A DNA stretch of 64,000 nucleotides from Devosia sp. RR2S18 (GTDB taxonomy: Bacteria; Pseudomonadota; Alphaproteobacteria; Rhizobiales; Devosiaceae), in the NCBI RefSeq assembly GCF_030177755.1, contig NZ_CP126539.1:3656001-3720000 (forward strand). The letters are read 5' to 3'. The notes beneath the pieces are model-generated. The model did not search any database and had not been told where the DNA came from. It saw nothing but the letters and a program-made list of their open reading frames with translations. The position numbers were made by a program, and so were the translations under genes. Position 1 is the first letter of the stretch. Every line of letters starts with the position of its first letter. Below, in pieces: positions 41,025-50,292 of the stretch.

Positions 41025-41891
41025 TTAGTCAGCCGAGCACAGCTCTTCAGTGGTGCGAGCGGTGGAGCCTTCGACGTCAGCTTCGGTGAAGCCATAGCCG
41101 GTGAGCGTCTCCCTCCATTCATCGGTCTGCTTGTACTCGGTCAGAACTTCGTTGACCGCATCGCGCAGGTCTTCGGAACCCTGAGCAAAGGTGAAGCCAC
41201 CCCAGGAGCGTACTTCCTCACCATCGACGACCGGATCCTCGAAGCCGGATGCAACTTCAACGTCGTCGCTCCGGTTGGCCAGTTCAGTGGCGGTGAGACC
41301 CGTCGCGGCATAGGCGTCGGCGCGGCCGGTCGAAACGGTCGAGATCGCATCGGCATTGGACGAGATGGTCACCATATTGCCTTCGGGCACGCCCAGCGCC
41401 TGCAGCATTTCGAGCTGGTCGGCACCGGCCATGATGGCAACGGTCAGATCGCCTTCGGCAAAATCGCTATAAGCGTTGATGTCGTTGGGATTGCCAGAGG
41501 GCACCAGCAGGCCTTCACCATATGAAGTGTTGGGCTCCGAATAGATGACCTGCTCGCAACGCTGGGGCAGGATAGCCATCTCGGCGGCGACCATGTCGAA
41601 GCGATCGGCACGCAGGCCGGGGATCAGGCTGGAGAATTCGGTGGAGACCCACTCGATGTTCTCGATGCCGAGCTCTTCCATGATGTGCTTGGCCACATCT
41701 GGACCCGCGCCCATGGCTTCCCCGTTGGGGTCAATATAGCCATAGGGGATCTCGTTGGCGACCGCGATCCGGATGGTGCCCGAATCCTGGATTTCCTGCA
41801 GCGTCGCAGCCTCAACGGCGGTGGAGGCTAGAGCGGCGGCAGTGACAGCCGCCAGCACCGTTGCGACATTCTTACGAGCAATCATGTGCAT
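41025..41891 (-). CDS. ehuB: Ectoine/hydroxyectoine-binding protein EhuB
   Basis: A 288-residue periplasmic solute-binding protein. A signal peptide ends near ASTAVEAAT (residue 28). EhuB patterns follow: IRIAVANEIPYGYIDPNGEA, TEFSSLIPGLRADRFDMVAA and RCEQVIYSEPN. The ligand-cage aromatics expected of EhuB are plausible but were not aligned. GGGAAGGGAAATC precedes 41891, deciding the start. First gene of ehuBCDA. Ectoine breakdown genes are absent from the window, so ectoine could serve as osmoprotectant or be degraded through genes elsewhere. Confidence 0.9.
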   Translation of the reverse strand: MHMIARKNVATVLAAVTAAALASTAVEAATLQEIQDSGTIRIAVANEIPYGYIDPNGEAMGAGPDVAKHIMEELGIENIEWVSTEFSSLIPGLRADRFDMVAAEMAILPQRCEQVIYSEPNTSYGEGLLVPSGNPNDINAYSDFAEGDLTVAIMAGADQLEMLQALGVPEGNMVTISSNADAISTVSTGRADAYAATGLTATELANRSDDVEVASGFEDPVVDGEEVRSWGGFTFAQGSEDLRDAVNEVLTEYKQTDEWRETLTGYGFTEADVEGSTARTTEELCSAD

Positions 41892-42306
41892 GATTTCCCT
41901 TCCCTTGGTGTGTTGTGCGTTTTGCTTGGAGTCCGCTTCCATGAAGCCCCGCGGCACCGCTCGAGGTGCTGCTTGGCCAATTTGCCGCCGGTTGTGAGAA
42001 CAGAAAGCTGAGCGCTTCGGCAGCACTGACAAAGAGGTTGGAAAGCGGGATTGTTTTGTATGCCCTCACGCTGAACTTGACGGGCAGCAAGGGTTGCGGA
42101 CAGCGCGCGTGAAGTCGAGGGAAGATGTGTCTGTTTACACAGCAGCTCACAGGCAGATCCGCTGCTGAAGCGCAGCAGAACAGACAATCTGCCTGGAGAC
42201 CATCCGGTGACTAGCGGCAGAGCTTCTTTGTAGCGGCGCTGCCGGCGACTATCACTTGGGCTTGGTCATGCTGCAGACGAGGGCCACGCGGAGAGAAAGT
42301 TGCTAT
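41892..42306. other. Intergenic region between ehuB and emrE-type gene
   Basis: No convincing gene. It should contain the ehuBCDA promoter and any operator. I see a short palindrome CTGCTG-AAGCG-CAGCAG (around 42161-42178) and no terminator or known regulatory box. The overlapping minus-strand ORFs here are N-terminal extensions of ehuB without coding character. Confidence 0.4.
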
Positions 42307-42639
42307 CTAGTGAGCCGAGCTCTGCGAAAATAGATTGATCACCAGGACACCGGCCAAAATAAGACCGATCCCGATGACAGCAGGCAGATCGAGCGCCTGG
42401 CGGTACAGCAGGAACGAAATCAGCGAGACCAGGATGATGCCGAAGCCGGACCACAGCGCATAGGCAACGCCCGTGGGGATGGTCTTGAGCGTGAGTGAGA
42501 GGAAGTAGAAGGCGATGCTATAGCCGATCACAACCACCAGCGAGGGCACGAGCCGGGTGAATCCTTCCGACGCCTTGAGTGCCGTGGTGGCGACGACCTC
42601 GCAGACGACGGCGATGGCGAGGAAAAGATAGGCGGGCAT
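42307..42639 (-). CDS. emrE: Small multidrug resistance pump, EmrE type
   Basis: A 110-residue four-helix SMR protein. The essential Glu is E14 ([12 protein letters not shown]), and [20 protein letters not shown] and [21 protein letters not shown] match EmrE closely. It works as an antiparallel dimer exchanging quaternary cations for protons. It follows the EmrE/QacE branch, not the guanidinium-exporting Gdx/SugE branch, judging from the GVAYALWSG helix. Confidence 0.9.
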   Translation of the reverse strand: MPAYLFLAIAVVCEVVATTALKASEGFTRLVPSLVVVIGYSIAFYFLSLTLKTIPTGVAYALWSGFGIILVSLISFLLYRQALDLPAVIGIGLILAGVLVINLFSQSSAH

Positions 42640-42745
42640 GGGCGGCTCCGGAGAAATCGCGCGTAACGCTTAGTCCAGTTCGGGGGAATTTGGATGGTGT
42701 TTTCTGCGCGAGCGCGACTATGGTGGCGGAAGAGACGAGAGAGCC

Positions 42746-43585
42746 ATGGCCGAAACGATCAGTACAATGCAACCGCCAGCGGACTTCGACCAGTTGCGGT
42801 CGGCCATTCTGGAACGCAAGGGGGATTTGCCCAAGCGGCTGGCGCAGATTGCCGCCTATGCCTTGGACAATCCCGACGAAATCGCCTTTGGCACCGCGGC
42901 CAGCATTGCGGCGGCCGCCGGGGTGCAGCCCTCCACGCTGGTGCGCTTTGCCCAGCATTTTGAGATGGACGGATTTTCGAGCCTCCAGGCGCTGTTCCGG
43001 GCGCGGCTGCGGGAGCGCACCTCTTCTTATGAGGAGCGGCTGCGCTATCTGGAACAGGGCGGCGAGCTGGCCGAAAGCACGGCTATTCTTAATGGCTTCA
43101 TCGGGGCGGGGCACCGCTCGCTCGACGCGTTGGGTGCGGCAGTGGATCCCGAGGCTTTCGAGCGTGCGGTGAGGCTGTTGGCTGGGGCCAGCACGATCTA
43201 TCTGATCGCCAAGCGCCGCTCCTATCCCATCAGCAGCTACATGGCCTATGCCTTTGGCAAGCTCAAAGTGCCCTACCAGCTGGTGGGCACCTCGGCGGGT
43301 ATCGACGATGACCTGCTTGCAATGGCGACTGGCAAAGATGCCGCCTTCGCGGTGAGCTTCTCGCCCTATGCCTCGGAAAGTGCGGTGCAGGCGCGCGCCA
43401 TGGCGGCGCGGGGTGTGCCGGTGATTTCGCTGACCGATTCGGCGTTTTCGCCGCTGGCGGAATGCTCCACCGAATGGTTCGAGGTGGTCGAGGCCGACCA
43501 TGCCGGGTTCCGGTCGCTGTCGGCCAGCATGGCCTTTGCCATGGCGCTGACGGTCAGCATTGCGGAGCAGCGCCGGCGCCTCTAG
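42746..43585 (+). CDS. RpiR/MurR family regulator, probably of inositol genes
   Basis: A 279-residue regulator. The N-terminal helix-turn-helix (about 15-85) has GTAASIAAAAGVQPSTLVRFAQHFEM, and the C-terminal SIS sugar-phosphate-binding domain (about 130-260) has VKLLAGASTIYLIAKRRSYP-like and VSFSPYASE patterns. RpiR-type regulators adjacent to iolCDEB control inositol catabolism in rhizobia (IolR). The iolC gene begins 76 bases downstream in the same direction, so co-transcription is possible. Confidence 0.87.
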   Translation: MAETISTMQPPADFDQLRSAILERKGDLPKRLAQIAAYALDNPDEIAFGTAASIAAAAGVQPSTLVRFAQHFEMDGFSSLQALFRARLRERTSSYEERLRYLEQGGELAESTAILNGFIGAGHRSLDALGAAVDPEAFERAVRLLAGASTIYLIAKRRSYPISSYMAYAFGKLKVPYQLVGTSAGIDDDLLAMATGKDAAFAVSFSPYASESAVQARAMAARGVPVISLTDSAFSPLAECSTEWFEVVEADHAGFRSLSASMAFAMALTVSIAEQRRRL

Positions 43586-43661
43586 CTCGGCAGAACAGTT
43601 ATTCCATGTTGACGAAGGCGGGGAACCTGAGTTTCATTGACGCTGACCTGGCCCAGCGCGG

Positions 43662-45614
43662 ATGAGGAACCAAGCCGTGGGAAATCCACAACGGACTGAT
43701 GTGCAGAAGCGGCTCGATGTCGTTACAATCGGCCGCTCTTCGGTTGATTTATACGGCCAGCAGATCGGCTCGCGGCTCGAAGACATCGGCAGCTTCGCCA
43801 AATCGGTGGGTGGCTGCCCGGCCAATATTGCAGTGGGCACGGCGCGCCTGGGTCTTAAGTCCGCACTGATCACCCGCGTCGGCAATGAGCAGATGGGGCG
43901 CTTCATCCGCGAGCAATTGGCGCGCGAAGGGGTGGAGACGGCCGGCGTCCAAACAGACCCGCAACGGCTGACCGCCCTGGTGCTGCTAGCGGTGGAGGCA
44001 GAAGGCGTCTCGCCGATGATCTTCCATCGCACCGATTGCGCTGATATGGCGCTCGACGAGAGCGACATCGACGAGGATCTGATCGCCGCGGCCCGCGCCA
44101 TCGTCGTTACCGGCACGCACTTTTCCCGGCCGAATAGCGAGGCGGCGCAGAAGAAGGCGATCCGGCTTGCCAAGGCCCATGGGGCAAAGGTGGCGTTCGA
44201 TATTGACTACCGTCCCAACCTTTGGGGGCTGGCGGGGCACGAGGCTGGCTTCGAGCGCTATGTGGCATCCGACCTCGTTTCGGAGAAATACCAGGCGGTA
44301 CTGGCCGACTGCGACCTAGTTGTTGGGACGGAAGAAGAAGTGCTAATTGCCTCGGGGCAATCGGATTTGCAGTCAGCACTCCGGGCAATCCGGTCTCGCA
44401 CGGATGCCACCATCGTCCTCAAGCGCGGCGCGATGGGCTGCATCGTTTATGAAGGGCCCATTCCCGACGATCTGGAGCAGGGCATCGTAGGGGCCGGCTT
44501 TCCTATCGAGGTCTATAATGTGCTGGGGGCCGGCGACGCCTTCATGTCGGGCTTCCTGCGGGGTTGGCTGACCGGGGAGCCGCTCGAAACAGCGGCGACC
44601 TGGGCAAATGCCTGCGGCGCCTTTGCCGTGTCGCGGCTTCTGTGTGCGCCGGAATATCCGAGCTGGACCGAACTCAGCCACTTTCTCGAGCATGGCAGTT
44701 CAGAACGGGCGCTCCGGCGCGATGCCGAGCTCAACCACATCCACTGGGCAACCAATCGCCGGCGCGATATTCCCAAGCTCATGGCGCTGGCGATCGACCA
44801 TCGCAGCCAGCTCGAAGAGATGGCGCAGGGCGATCCTGGCGCCGTGGCGCGCATCCCGGCCTTCAAGAAACTGGCTGTTGAAGCCGCGTTGCAGGTGGCG
44901 GCCGGGCGGCCGGGCTTCGGCATGCTGCTCGACGACAAATATGGACGCGAGGCGCTGTTCGCGCTTCCCGGCGTTCAGGCTTTTTGGATCGGCAAGCCTA
45001 TTGAGCTGCCGGGCTCGCGGCCCTTGCAGTTCGAGTTCAGCCAGGATCTGGGATCGCGGTTGATTGAATGGCCGGTCGACCATTGCATCAAGGTGCTGTG
45101 CTTCTACCATCCCGGGGACCCCAGTGACTTGAAGCAGACACAGATCGCCAAGCTGCGTTCTGCCTATGAAGCCGCGCGCAAGATCGGGCGGGATATCCTG
45201 ATCGAGATCATCGCCAGCAAGCACGGCGCAGTGGGCGACGACACCGTCGCGCGCGCGCTCGCGGAGGTCTATGATCAGGGCATCAAGCCCGATTGGTGGA
45301 AGCTCGAGGCGCAGGCGAGCCCTGCCGCCTGGTCGGCCATCGATGCAGTGATCGATGCTCGGGACCCCTTTTGCCGGGGCGTGGTCTTGCTTGGGCTCGA
45401 TGCACCACAGCGCGAGCTCGAAGCCGCCTTTGAGATTGCCCGGTCCTCGCACAATGTCAGAGGCTTTGCGGTGGGGCGCACCATTTTTGCGGACGCTGCC
45501 CGAAAGTGGCTGGCCGGCGAAATCCGTGATGAAGAGGCGGTTGCCGATATGGCAGGCCGCTTCGGTGCGCTGGTGCAAGTTTGGGAGCGTCTCGAAGCCA
45601 GCGCTGCCGCCTGA
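43662..45614 (+). CDS. iolC: IolC fused to a DUF2090 aldolase-like domain
   Basis: A 650-residue protein. Residues 15-340 are a PfkB-family 5-dehydro-2-deoxygluconokinase (VGGCPANIAVGTARLG and NVLGAGDAFMSGFLRG, whose Asp is the catalytic base). Residues 345-645 are a DUF2090 domain (LMALAIDHRSQLEEMA, LLDDKYGRE, FAVGRTIFADAARKW), related to the tagatose/fructose bisphosphate aldolase barrel and annotated as 5-dehydro-2-deoxyphosphogluconate aldolase (IolJ role). The fusion would link phosphorylation to cleavage into malonate semialdehyde and dihydroxyacetone phosphate. The ribosome binding site is weak; GTG at 43677 is an alternative start. Confidence 0.93.
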   Translation: MRNQAVGNPQRTDVQKRLDVVTIGRSSVDLYGQQIGSRLEDIGSFAKSVGGCPANIAVGTARLGLKSALITRVGNEQMGRFIREQLAREGVETAGVQTDPQRLTALVLLAVEAEGVSPMIFHRTDCADMALDESDIDEDLIAAARAIVVTGTHFSRPNSEAAQKKAIRLAKAHGAKVAFDIDYRPNLWGLAGHEAGFERYVASDLVSEKYQAVLADCDLVVGTEEEVLIASGQSDLQSALRAIRSRTDATIVLKRGAMGCIVYEGPIPDDLEQGIVGAGFPIEVYNVLGAGDAFMSGFLRGWLTGEPLETAATWANACGAFAVSRLLCAPEYPSWTELSHFLEHGSSERALRRDAELNHIHWATNRRRDIPKLMALAIDHRSQLEEMAQGDPGAVARIPAFKKLAVEAALQVAAGRPGFGMLLDDKYGREALFALPGVQAFWIGKPIELPGSRPLQFEFSQDLGSRLIEWPVDHCIKVLCFYHPGDPSDLKQTQIAKLRSAYEAARKIGRDILIEIIASKHGAVGDDTVARALAEVYDQGIKPDWWKLEAQASPAAWSAIDAVIDARDPFCRGVVLLGLDAPQRELEAAFEIARSSHNVRGFAVGRTIFADAARKWLAGEIRDEEAVADMAGRFGALVQVWERLEASAAA

Positions 45615-45698
45615 GGCGGGCGCTCTTTCCATGCCAAAGCCGGCCGTTCTAAGCTGGCGACACCTGATAGAATGCCCCTCACACGCGGGAACGAGGCC

Positions 45699-47543
45699 AT
45701 GACTGCAACAACGATTCGACTGACCATGGCGCAAGCTGTCGCCCGCTTCATGGTTGCGCAAAAGACCGTGGTGGCCGGCGAGACCGTGCCAATCTTCGGC
45801 GGTGTGTTCGCCATTTTCGGACATGGCAATGTGGCTGGCGTCGGCGAGGCGCTGTACGCCGTCAAGGACCAGCTGCCGACCTATCGCGGCCAGAACGAGC
45901 AGGGCATGGCCCATGCGGCTATTGCCTATGCCAAGGCGAGTTTTCGCCGCCGGTTCATGGCCTGTACCAGCTCGATCGGGCCGGGCGCGCTCAACATGGT
46001 GACTGCTGCCGCGCTGGCTCATGTCAATCGCTTGCCAGTGCTGCTGCTGCCGGGCGATGTCTTTGCCAACCGGCTGCCCGACCCGGTGCTGCAGCAGGTG
46101 GAGGATTGGGGCGATGGCACTGTCTCGGCCAATGATGTGTTTAAGCCCGTCAGCCGCTATTTCGACCGGATTACCCGGCCCGAACAGATCATGCCGGCCC
46201 TGCGCCGAGCCATGCAGGTGCTGACTGATCCGGCCGAATGCGGGCCGGTGACCCTGTCGCTGTGCCAGGATGTGCAGGCGGAAGCCTATGACTACCCCGA
46301 GAGCTTTTTTGCCGAAAAGGTGTGGGTGCCGCGCCGGATGATGCCCGATGCCGACGAGTTCGCAGCCGCGGCAGCGGCGCTGAAACTGTCCAAGAAGCCG
46401 GTGATCATCGCCGGCGGCGGAGTGCTTTACTCGGAAGCCAGTGACAGCCTGATCGCCTTTGCCGAAACCCACGGGATTCCGGTGATGGAGACCCAGGCGG
46501 GCAAGAGCGCGCTGCCGCATGCACACCGGCTCAATATGGGCAGCGTGGGCGTGACCGGCTCTTCGGCATCAAACGAACTTGCCGAACAGGCGGACCTTGT
46601 GCTTGCGGTCGGCACGCGGCTGCAGGATTTTACCACCGGATCCTGGGCGCTGTTCAAGAACGAAGCCCTGACCATTGTCGGTCTCAACGTGCAGCCCTTC
46701 GATGCGCACAAGCACAACGGTTTGCCGCTCGTGGCCGATGCGCGGGTGGGCCTCGAAGCGCTGGATGCGGCGCTGACCGGCTGGACGGTGGAGGCAAGCT
46801 GGACCGCAGCGGCGGAGCGGGGCAAGCACGACTGGCTGGGCGCAGCCGACGCGGCGACCGCCGCCACCAATGCCGAATTGCCATCGGATGCACAGGTGAT
46901 CGGCGCGGTGCAGCGTGCCCGACCCAAGGCCACCCTCGTCTGCGCGGCCGGCGGACTACCGGGCGAGTTGCACAAGCTCTGGCAGGCCGATGCGCCGGGC
47001 AGCTACCACCTTGAATACGGCTTTTCCACCATGGGCTACGAGATCGCCGGTGGCTTGGGCGTCAAACTCGCCCGTCCCCAAGACGACGTGGTCGTGATGG
47101 TGGGCGATGGAAGCTATATGATGCTCAATTCCGAGCTCGTCAGCACCATCATGTTGGGCGCCCCGATCACCGTGGTGCTGCTCGACAATGCCGGCTATGG
47201 CTGCATCAACCGGCTGCAGATGGCCACCGGCGGCGCCAATTTCAACAATCTGCTCAAGGACACGCACCACGTCGCCCTGCCCGGCATCGACTTTGCCGCC
47301 CATGCCGCCGCGATGGGAGCCCAGGCGCGCAAGGTCGGCTCGCTTGCCGAACTCGAAGCAGCACTGGCGGAGACGGAAGGCGCGGAGCGGACGACGGTGA
47401 TCGTTATCGACACCGACCCGCTCGCGACGACAGAAGCTGGCGGGCACTGGTGGGACGTGGCGGTGCCCGAGGTGAGCGAACGGCAGCAGGTCAATGCAGC
47501 GCGCACGGAATATGAGTCTGCGCGCAAGGCGCAGCGGACCTAG
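45699..47543 (+). CDS. iolD: Trihydroxycyclohexanedione hydrolase IolD
   Basis: A 614-residue thiamine diphosphate enzyme that opens the ring of 3D-(3,5/4)-trihydroxycyclohexane-1,2-dione. The ThDP activating Glu region is NEQGMAHAAIAYAK, and the ThDP/Mg motif is VGDGSYMMLNSELV ending near DNAGYGCIN. GAGG precedes the ATG at 45699; the ORF could begin 9 codons earlier at 45672. It lies 84 bases after iolC and 22 bases before iolE. Confidence 0.95.
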   Translation: MTATTIRLTMAQAVARFMVAQKTVVAGETVPIFGGVFAIFGHGNVAGVGEALYAVKDQLPTYRGQNEQGMAHAAIAYAKASFRRRFMACTSSIGPGALNMVTAAALAHVNRLPVLLLPGDVFANRLPDPVLQQVEDWGDGTVSANDVFKPVSRYFDRITRPEQIMPALRRAMQVLTDPAECGPVTLSLCQDVQAEAYDYPESFFAEKVWVPRRMMPDADEFAAAAAALKLSKKPVIIAGGGVLYSEASDSLIAFAETHGIPVMETQAGKSALPHAHRLNMGSVGVTGSSASNELAEQADLVLAVGTRLQDFTTGSWALFKNEALTIVGLNVQPFDAHKHNGLPLVADARVGLEALDAALTGWTVEASWTAAAERGKHDWLGAADAATAATNAELPSDAQVIGAVQRARPKATLVCAAGGLPGELHKLWQADAPGSYHLEYGFSTMGYEIAGGLGVKLARPQDDVVVMVGDGSYMMLNSELVSTIMLGAPITVVLLDNAGYGCINRLQMATGGANFNNLLKDTHHVALPGIDFAAHAAAMGAQARKVGSLAELEAALAETEGAERTTVIVIDTDPLATTEAGGHWWDVAVPEVSERQQVNAARTEYESARKAQRT

Positions 47544-47565
47544 CGGGACGAGGAGAATGGCAGCC

Positions 47566-48483
47566 ATGCTGAAAGCAAAACTGGGCATGTCGCCCATTGC
47601 CTGGTGGAACGACGACCTAGCCGAACTCAGCGACGATGTTTCCCTCGAGGAATGCCTCCGGCAATCCCGGTCGGCCGGGTTTACCGGCATGGAAATGGGC
47701 CGGCGCTTCCCTAAGGCACCCGAGGTCATGTTGCCGATCCTCAGGCAAGCGGATGTGACGCTGTGTGGAGGGTGGTTCTCCGGAACGCTGGTTGACGAGG
47801 ATCTTGCGTCCAACAAAGACCGCATCGCGCCGATGATCGAGCTCTTCAAGGCCGTCGACGCGCCCTGTATCGTCTATGGCGAGGTCGGTCGCTCTATCCA
47901 AGGGGATCGGTCCAAACCGTTATCGAGCAAGCCCACGCTTGGCGACGAGGAGATGCAGGCCTATGCCCGCAAGGTTACCGCGTTCGGTGAATGGTGCGCC
48001 GAGCAGGGCATGCCGCTGAGCTATCACCACCACATGGCCGCCGTGGTGGAGACCGAAGCCGAACTCGACGCCTTTATGCGTCATTCAGGTCCTGGCATTC
48101 CGCTACTGCTCGACGCGGGACATTTGGCCTTCGCCGGCGGCGACGTGCTGCGCGCCATCGACAAGCACCACGCCCGGATCAACCATGTGCATGTCAAGGA
48201 CGTGCGCATGGACGTCATCAACGGCCTCGACCGCACCCGGCAGTCCTTCCTCGATGCGGTGGCGCTCGGTGCCTTTACCGTGCCGGGCGACGGATCGCTG
48301 GATTTCGGCGCCATCGTGCAGCGCCTTGCCGATCAGGGCTACCAGGGTTGGTTTGTCGTGGAGGCAGAGCAGGACCCGCGCAAGAACCCGCCGCTGCGCA
48401 TGGCACAGGTGGGGCACCAGGAACTCATGCGTGTGATGAATGCGGCGGGCTACACCGTCGAGACGCAGGGCTTTCCCGGATAG
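47566..48483 (+). CDS. iolE: Inosose dehydratase IolE
   Basis: A 305-residue TIM-barrel enzyme of the xylose isomerase-like family that dehydrates 2-keto-myo-inositol. Metal-binding patterns are visible: YGEVGRSIQ, SYHHHMAAVVE, LLLDAGHLAFAGGD and NHVHVKDVR, then FVVEAEQDPR. GAGGAGAATGGCAGCC gives good spacing to the ATG at 47566; the ATG at 47557 would be too close to the same site. Confidence 0.95.
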   Translation: MLKAKLGMSPIAWWNDDLAELSDDVSLEECLRQSRSAGFTGMEMGRRFPKAPEVMLPILRQADVTLCGGWFSGTLVDEDLASNKDRIAPMIELFKAVDAPCIVYGEVGRSIQGDRSKPLSSKPTLGDEEMQAYARKVTAFGEWCAEQGMPLSYHHHMAAVVETEAELDAFMRHSGPGIPLLLDAGHLAFAGGDVLRAIDKHHARINHVHVKDVRMDVINGLDRTRQSFLDAVALGAFTVPGDGSLDFGAIVQRLADQGYQGWFVVEAEQDPRKNPPLRMAQVGHQELMRVMNAAGYTVETQGFPG

Positions 48484-48501
48484 TTCACAAAGGACCAGAC
48501 C

Positions 48502-49305
48502 ATGAGCAGCACTCCCAAGCTTCGCGTGCGCCCCAAGGCGGACAAAGGCCTCGTTCATGAGGTGACGCCCGCCTCGGCCGGCTGGACTCATGTGGGTTTT
48601 GCGCTACACAAACTGGACGCCGGGGAAGCGGCCGGCGGGAAGGCTGGCGAGCGCGAACTGTGCTTGGTGCTGGTGGCCGGCAAGGGCCGGTTCAGCGTCG
48701 ATGGCGAGGAGTTCGGCGAACTGGGCGAGCGCATGAGCCCGTTCGAGGGCGCGCCCTGGGCGCTTTATGTGCCGCAGGGCAGCGCCTGGCAGGTGGAGGC
48801 GACGACGGCGCTAGAGCTGGCCATCTGCTCGGCGCCGGGCGGCGGCGACTACCCGGCCAAGGCGATCTCGCCCGGCACGCATCCCCGCATCAGCCGGGGC
48901 AAGGGCGCCAATGTCCGGCATGTCTACAACATCATGCCCGAAGATGACGGCGCGGCCCATGCGCTGCTGGTGGTGGAGGTGATTACTCCCCAAGGCAACA
49001 CCTCTTCCTATCCGCCGCACAAGCATGACAAGGACAACCTCCCTCATGAAAGCCAGCTGGAGGAGACCTATTTCCACCGGCTCAACCCACCGCAGGGCTT
49101 TGCCATGCAGCGGGTCTATACCGATGACCGGAGCCTGGACGAAGCGCTGGTGATCGAGGATGGCGACGTGACGCTGGTGCCGTACGGCTATCATCCGGTG
49201 GCGACAACCGCGGGCTATGACCTTTACTATCTCAACGTCATGGCCGGGCCCAAGCGCGTGTGGAAGTTCCACAACGCGCCCGAGCATGAGTGGCTGTTGC
49301 AGTAA
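48502..49305 (+). CDS. iolB: 5-deoxy-glucuronate isomerase IolB
   Basis: A 267-residue bicupin enzyme converting 5-deoxy-glucuronate to 5-dehydro-2-deoxy-gluconate, the substrate of IolC. The metal site is in YPPHKHDKDN and ETYFHRLNPPQGFAMQRVY, and the later PYGYHPV is the family hallmark. It starts 18 bases after iolE. Last gene of the operon; iolG (dehydrogenase) and iolA (methylmalonate semialdehyde dehydrogenase) are missing from the window. Confidence 0.95.
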   Translation: MSSTPKLRVRPKADKGLVHEVTPASAGWTHVGFALHKLDAGEAAGGKAGERELCLVLVAGKGRFSVDGEEFGELGERMSPFEGAPWALYVPQGSAWQVEATTALELAICSAPGGGDYPAKAISPGTHPRISRGKGANVRHVYNIMPEDDGAAHALLVVEVITPQGNTSSYPPHKHDKDNLPHESQLEETYFHRLNPPQGFAMQRVYTDDRSLDEALVIEDGDVTLVPYGYHPVATTAGYDLYYLNVMAGPKRVWKFHNAPEHEWLLQ

Positions 49306-49319
49306 GGGTTGCTAGCGCT

Positions 49320-49345
49320 GCAGCGGGGTCTCAATCCCCCGTTGC
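49320..49345. terminator. Hairpin between iolB and siderophore-binding gene
   Basis: GCAGCGGGG (49320-49328) pairs with CCCCGTTGC (49337-49345) with one mismatch across an 8-base loop that contains the stop of the converging gene. There is no strong T-tract, so termination on both strands is tentative. Confidence 0.4.
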
Positions 49346-50290
49346 GACGAAATCCCGACCGGCAATGTGGCTCGCGACGGTCTGCGCCAGAACGGTGAGA
49401 GAGTCGTAGGTGGCCGAAGATGCGATCTCGCGCGGCAGGTAGACGATTTGCCCCTCGCGACAGGCATGCAGTACCGCACACCAGTTCGGTAGCACCTCGT
49501 CCAGCGCCGCCCGTGCCGTCGCCGGGCTCTCGCCCTCGCCGGGCCGATACGTCACGAAGATGAAGTCGGCATCAAGCTCGGGGTAGGATTCACCCGAGAA
49601 GATCTGGCGCTCATTCCCCTCGATGGCATTGATAGCCTCGGGAAAGGTGAAACCGGCATCGCGCAAAACCTTGCCCAGCGAACCATAGGTGTTCCACACC
49701 TGCAATTCGCCGCCATGAGCCTGGATGACGCTGACCGTGATGTCCTCGGGGGTCACGAGTTGACCGATCATGTCCAGCTGCGCCTGATAACGCGCCTTGA
49801 GCTTGTCGAGAATATCGGTGGCGCCGGTCACCTCGGCAAGGCGATCATAGATCTCGAAGTCGCCGGCCGTGCTGATATCAAACACATAGGTGGGCGCGAT
49901 GGCCCGGAGCTGGCTCACATCGGCGGTCTGCCAGCTGGTGGTGAGGATCAGGTCGGGCTCGAGCTTGGCGATCGCTTCCACGTCCGCCGGCAGATTGCCG
50001 ACAAAGGCGATCTGGGAATTGGCAAAGTCATAGCCGGTGATCAGTTCGCCCGAACGGATGAAGGGGGTGCCGTCCTCAGCGGTGCGCCCATGGCTGCCCA
50101 CGGGGACAAGGCCGAGTTCCAGGAGCGCCACGGTGAGGGAGGTGTCGTGCAACGAGACGATGCGCTGCAGGTCGGCCGGCACGGTGACCTCGGTGCCGGT
50201 GCTGTCGGTGAGGGTGCGCGTCTCTTGGGCAAGGCTCGGCGAGATAACAAGCGCGAAACCAAGGCAGACGCCGAGCAGGCGATTGATCAT
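49331..50290 (-). CDS. Iron-siderophore-binding protein 1 (FecB/FepB-like)
   Basis: A 319-residue class III periplasmic binding protein. The signal peptide ends near PSLAQETR (residue 21). The start of the fold reads LQRIVSLHDTSLTVALLELGLVPVGSH, and the second lobe YGSLGKVLRDAGF. AAAAGGACATCTGAAC precedes 50290, two bases after the upstream gene's stop. It is last in a six-gene operon with three other binding proteins, so the encoded ABC transporter may accept several ferri-siderophores. The ligand cannot be read from sequence. Confidence 0.88.
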   Translation of the reverse strand: MINRLLGVCLGFALVISPSLAQETRTLTDSTGTEVTVPADLQRIVSLHDTSLTVALLELGLVPVGSHGRTAEDGTPFIRSGELITGYDFANSQIAFVGNLPADVEAIAKLEPDLILTTSWQTADVSQLRAIAPTYVFDISTAGDFEIYDRLAEVTGATDILDKLKARYQAQLDMIGQLVTPEDITVSVIQAHGGELQVWNTYGSLGKVLRDAGFTFPEAINAIEGNERQIFSGESYPELDADFIFVTYRPGEGESPATARAALDEVLPNWCAVLHACREGQIVYLPREIASSATYDSLTVLAQTVASHIAGRDFVATGD

Positions 50291-50292
50291 GT

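Noticed and set aside
44700..46526. 608-residue ORF opposite iolC and iolD
   Set aside because: Antisense to two confident iol genes; a result of third-position GC bias.
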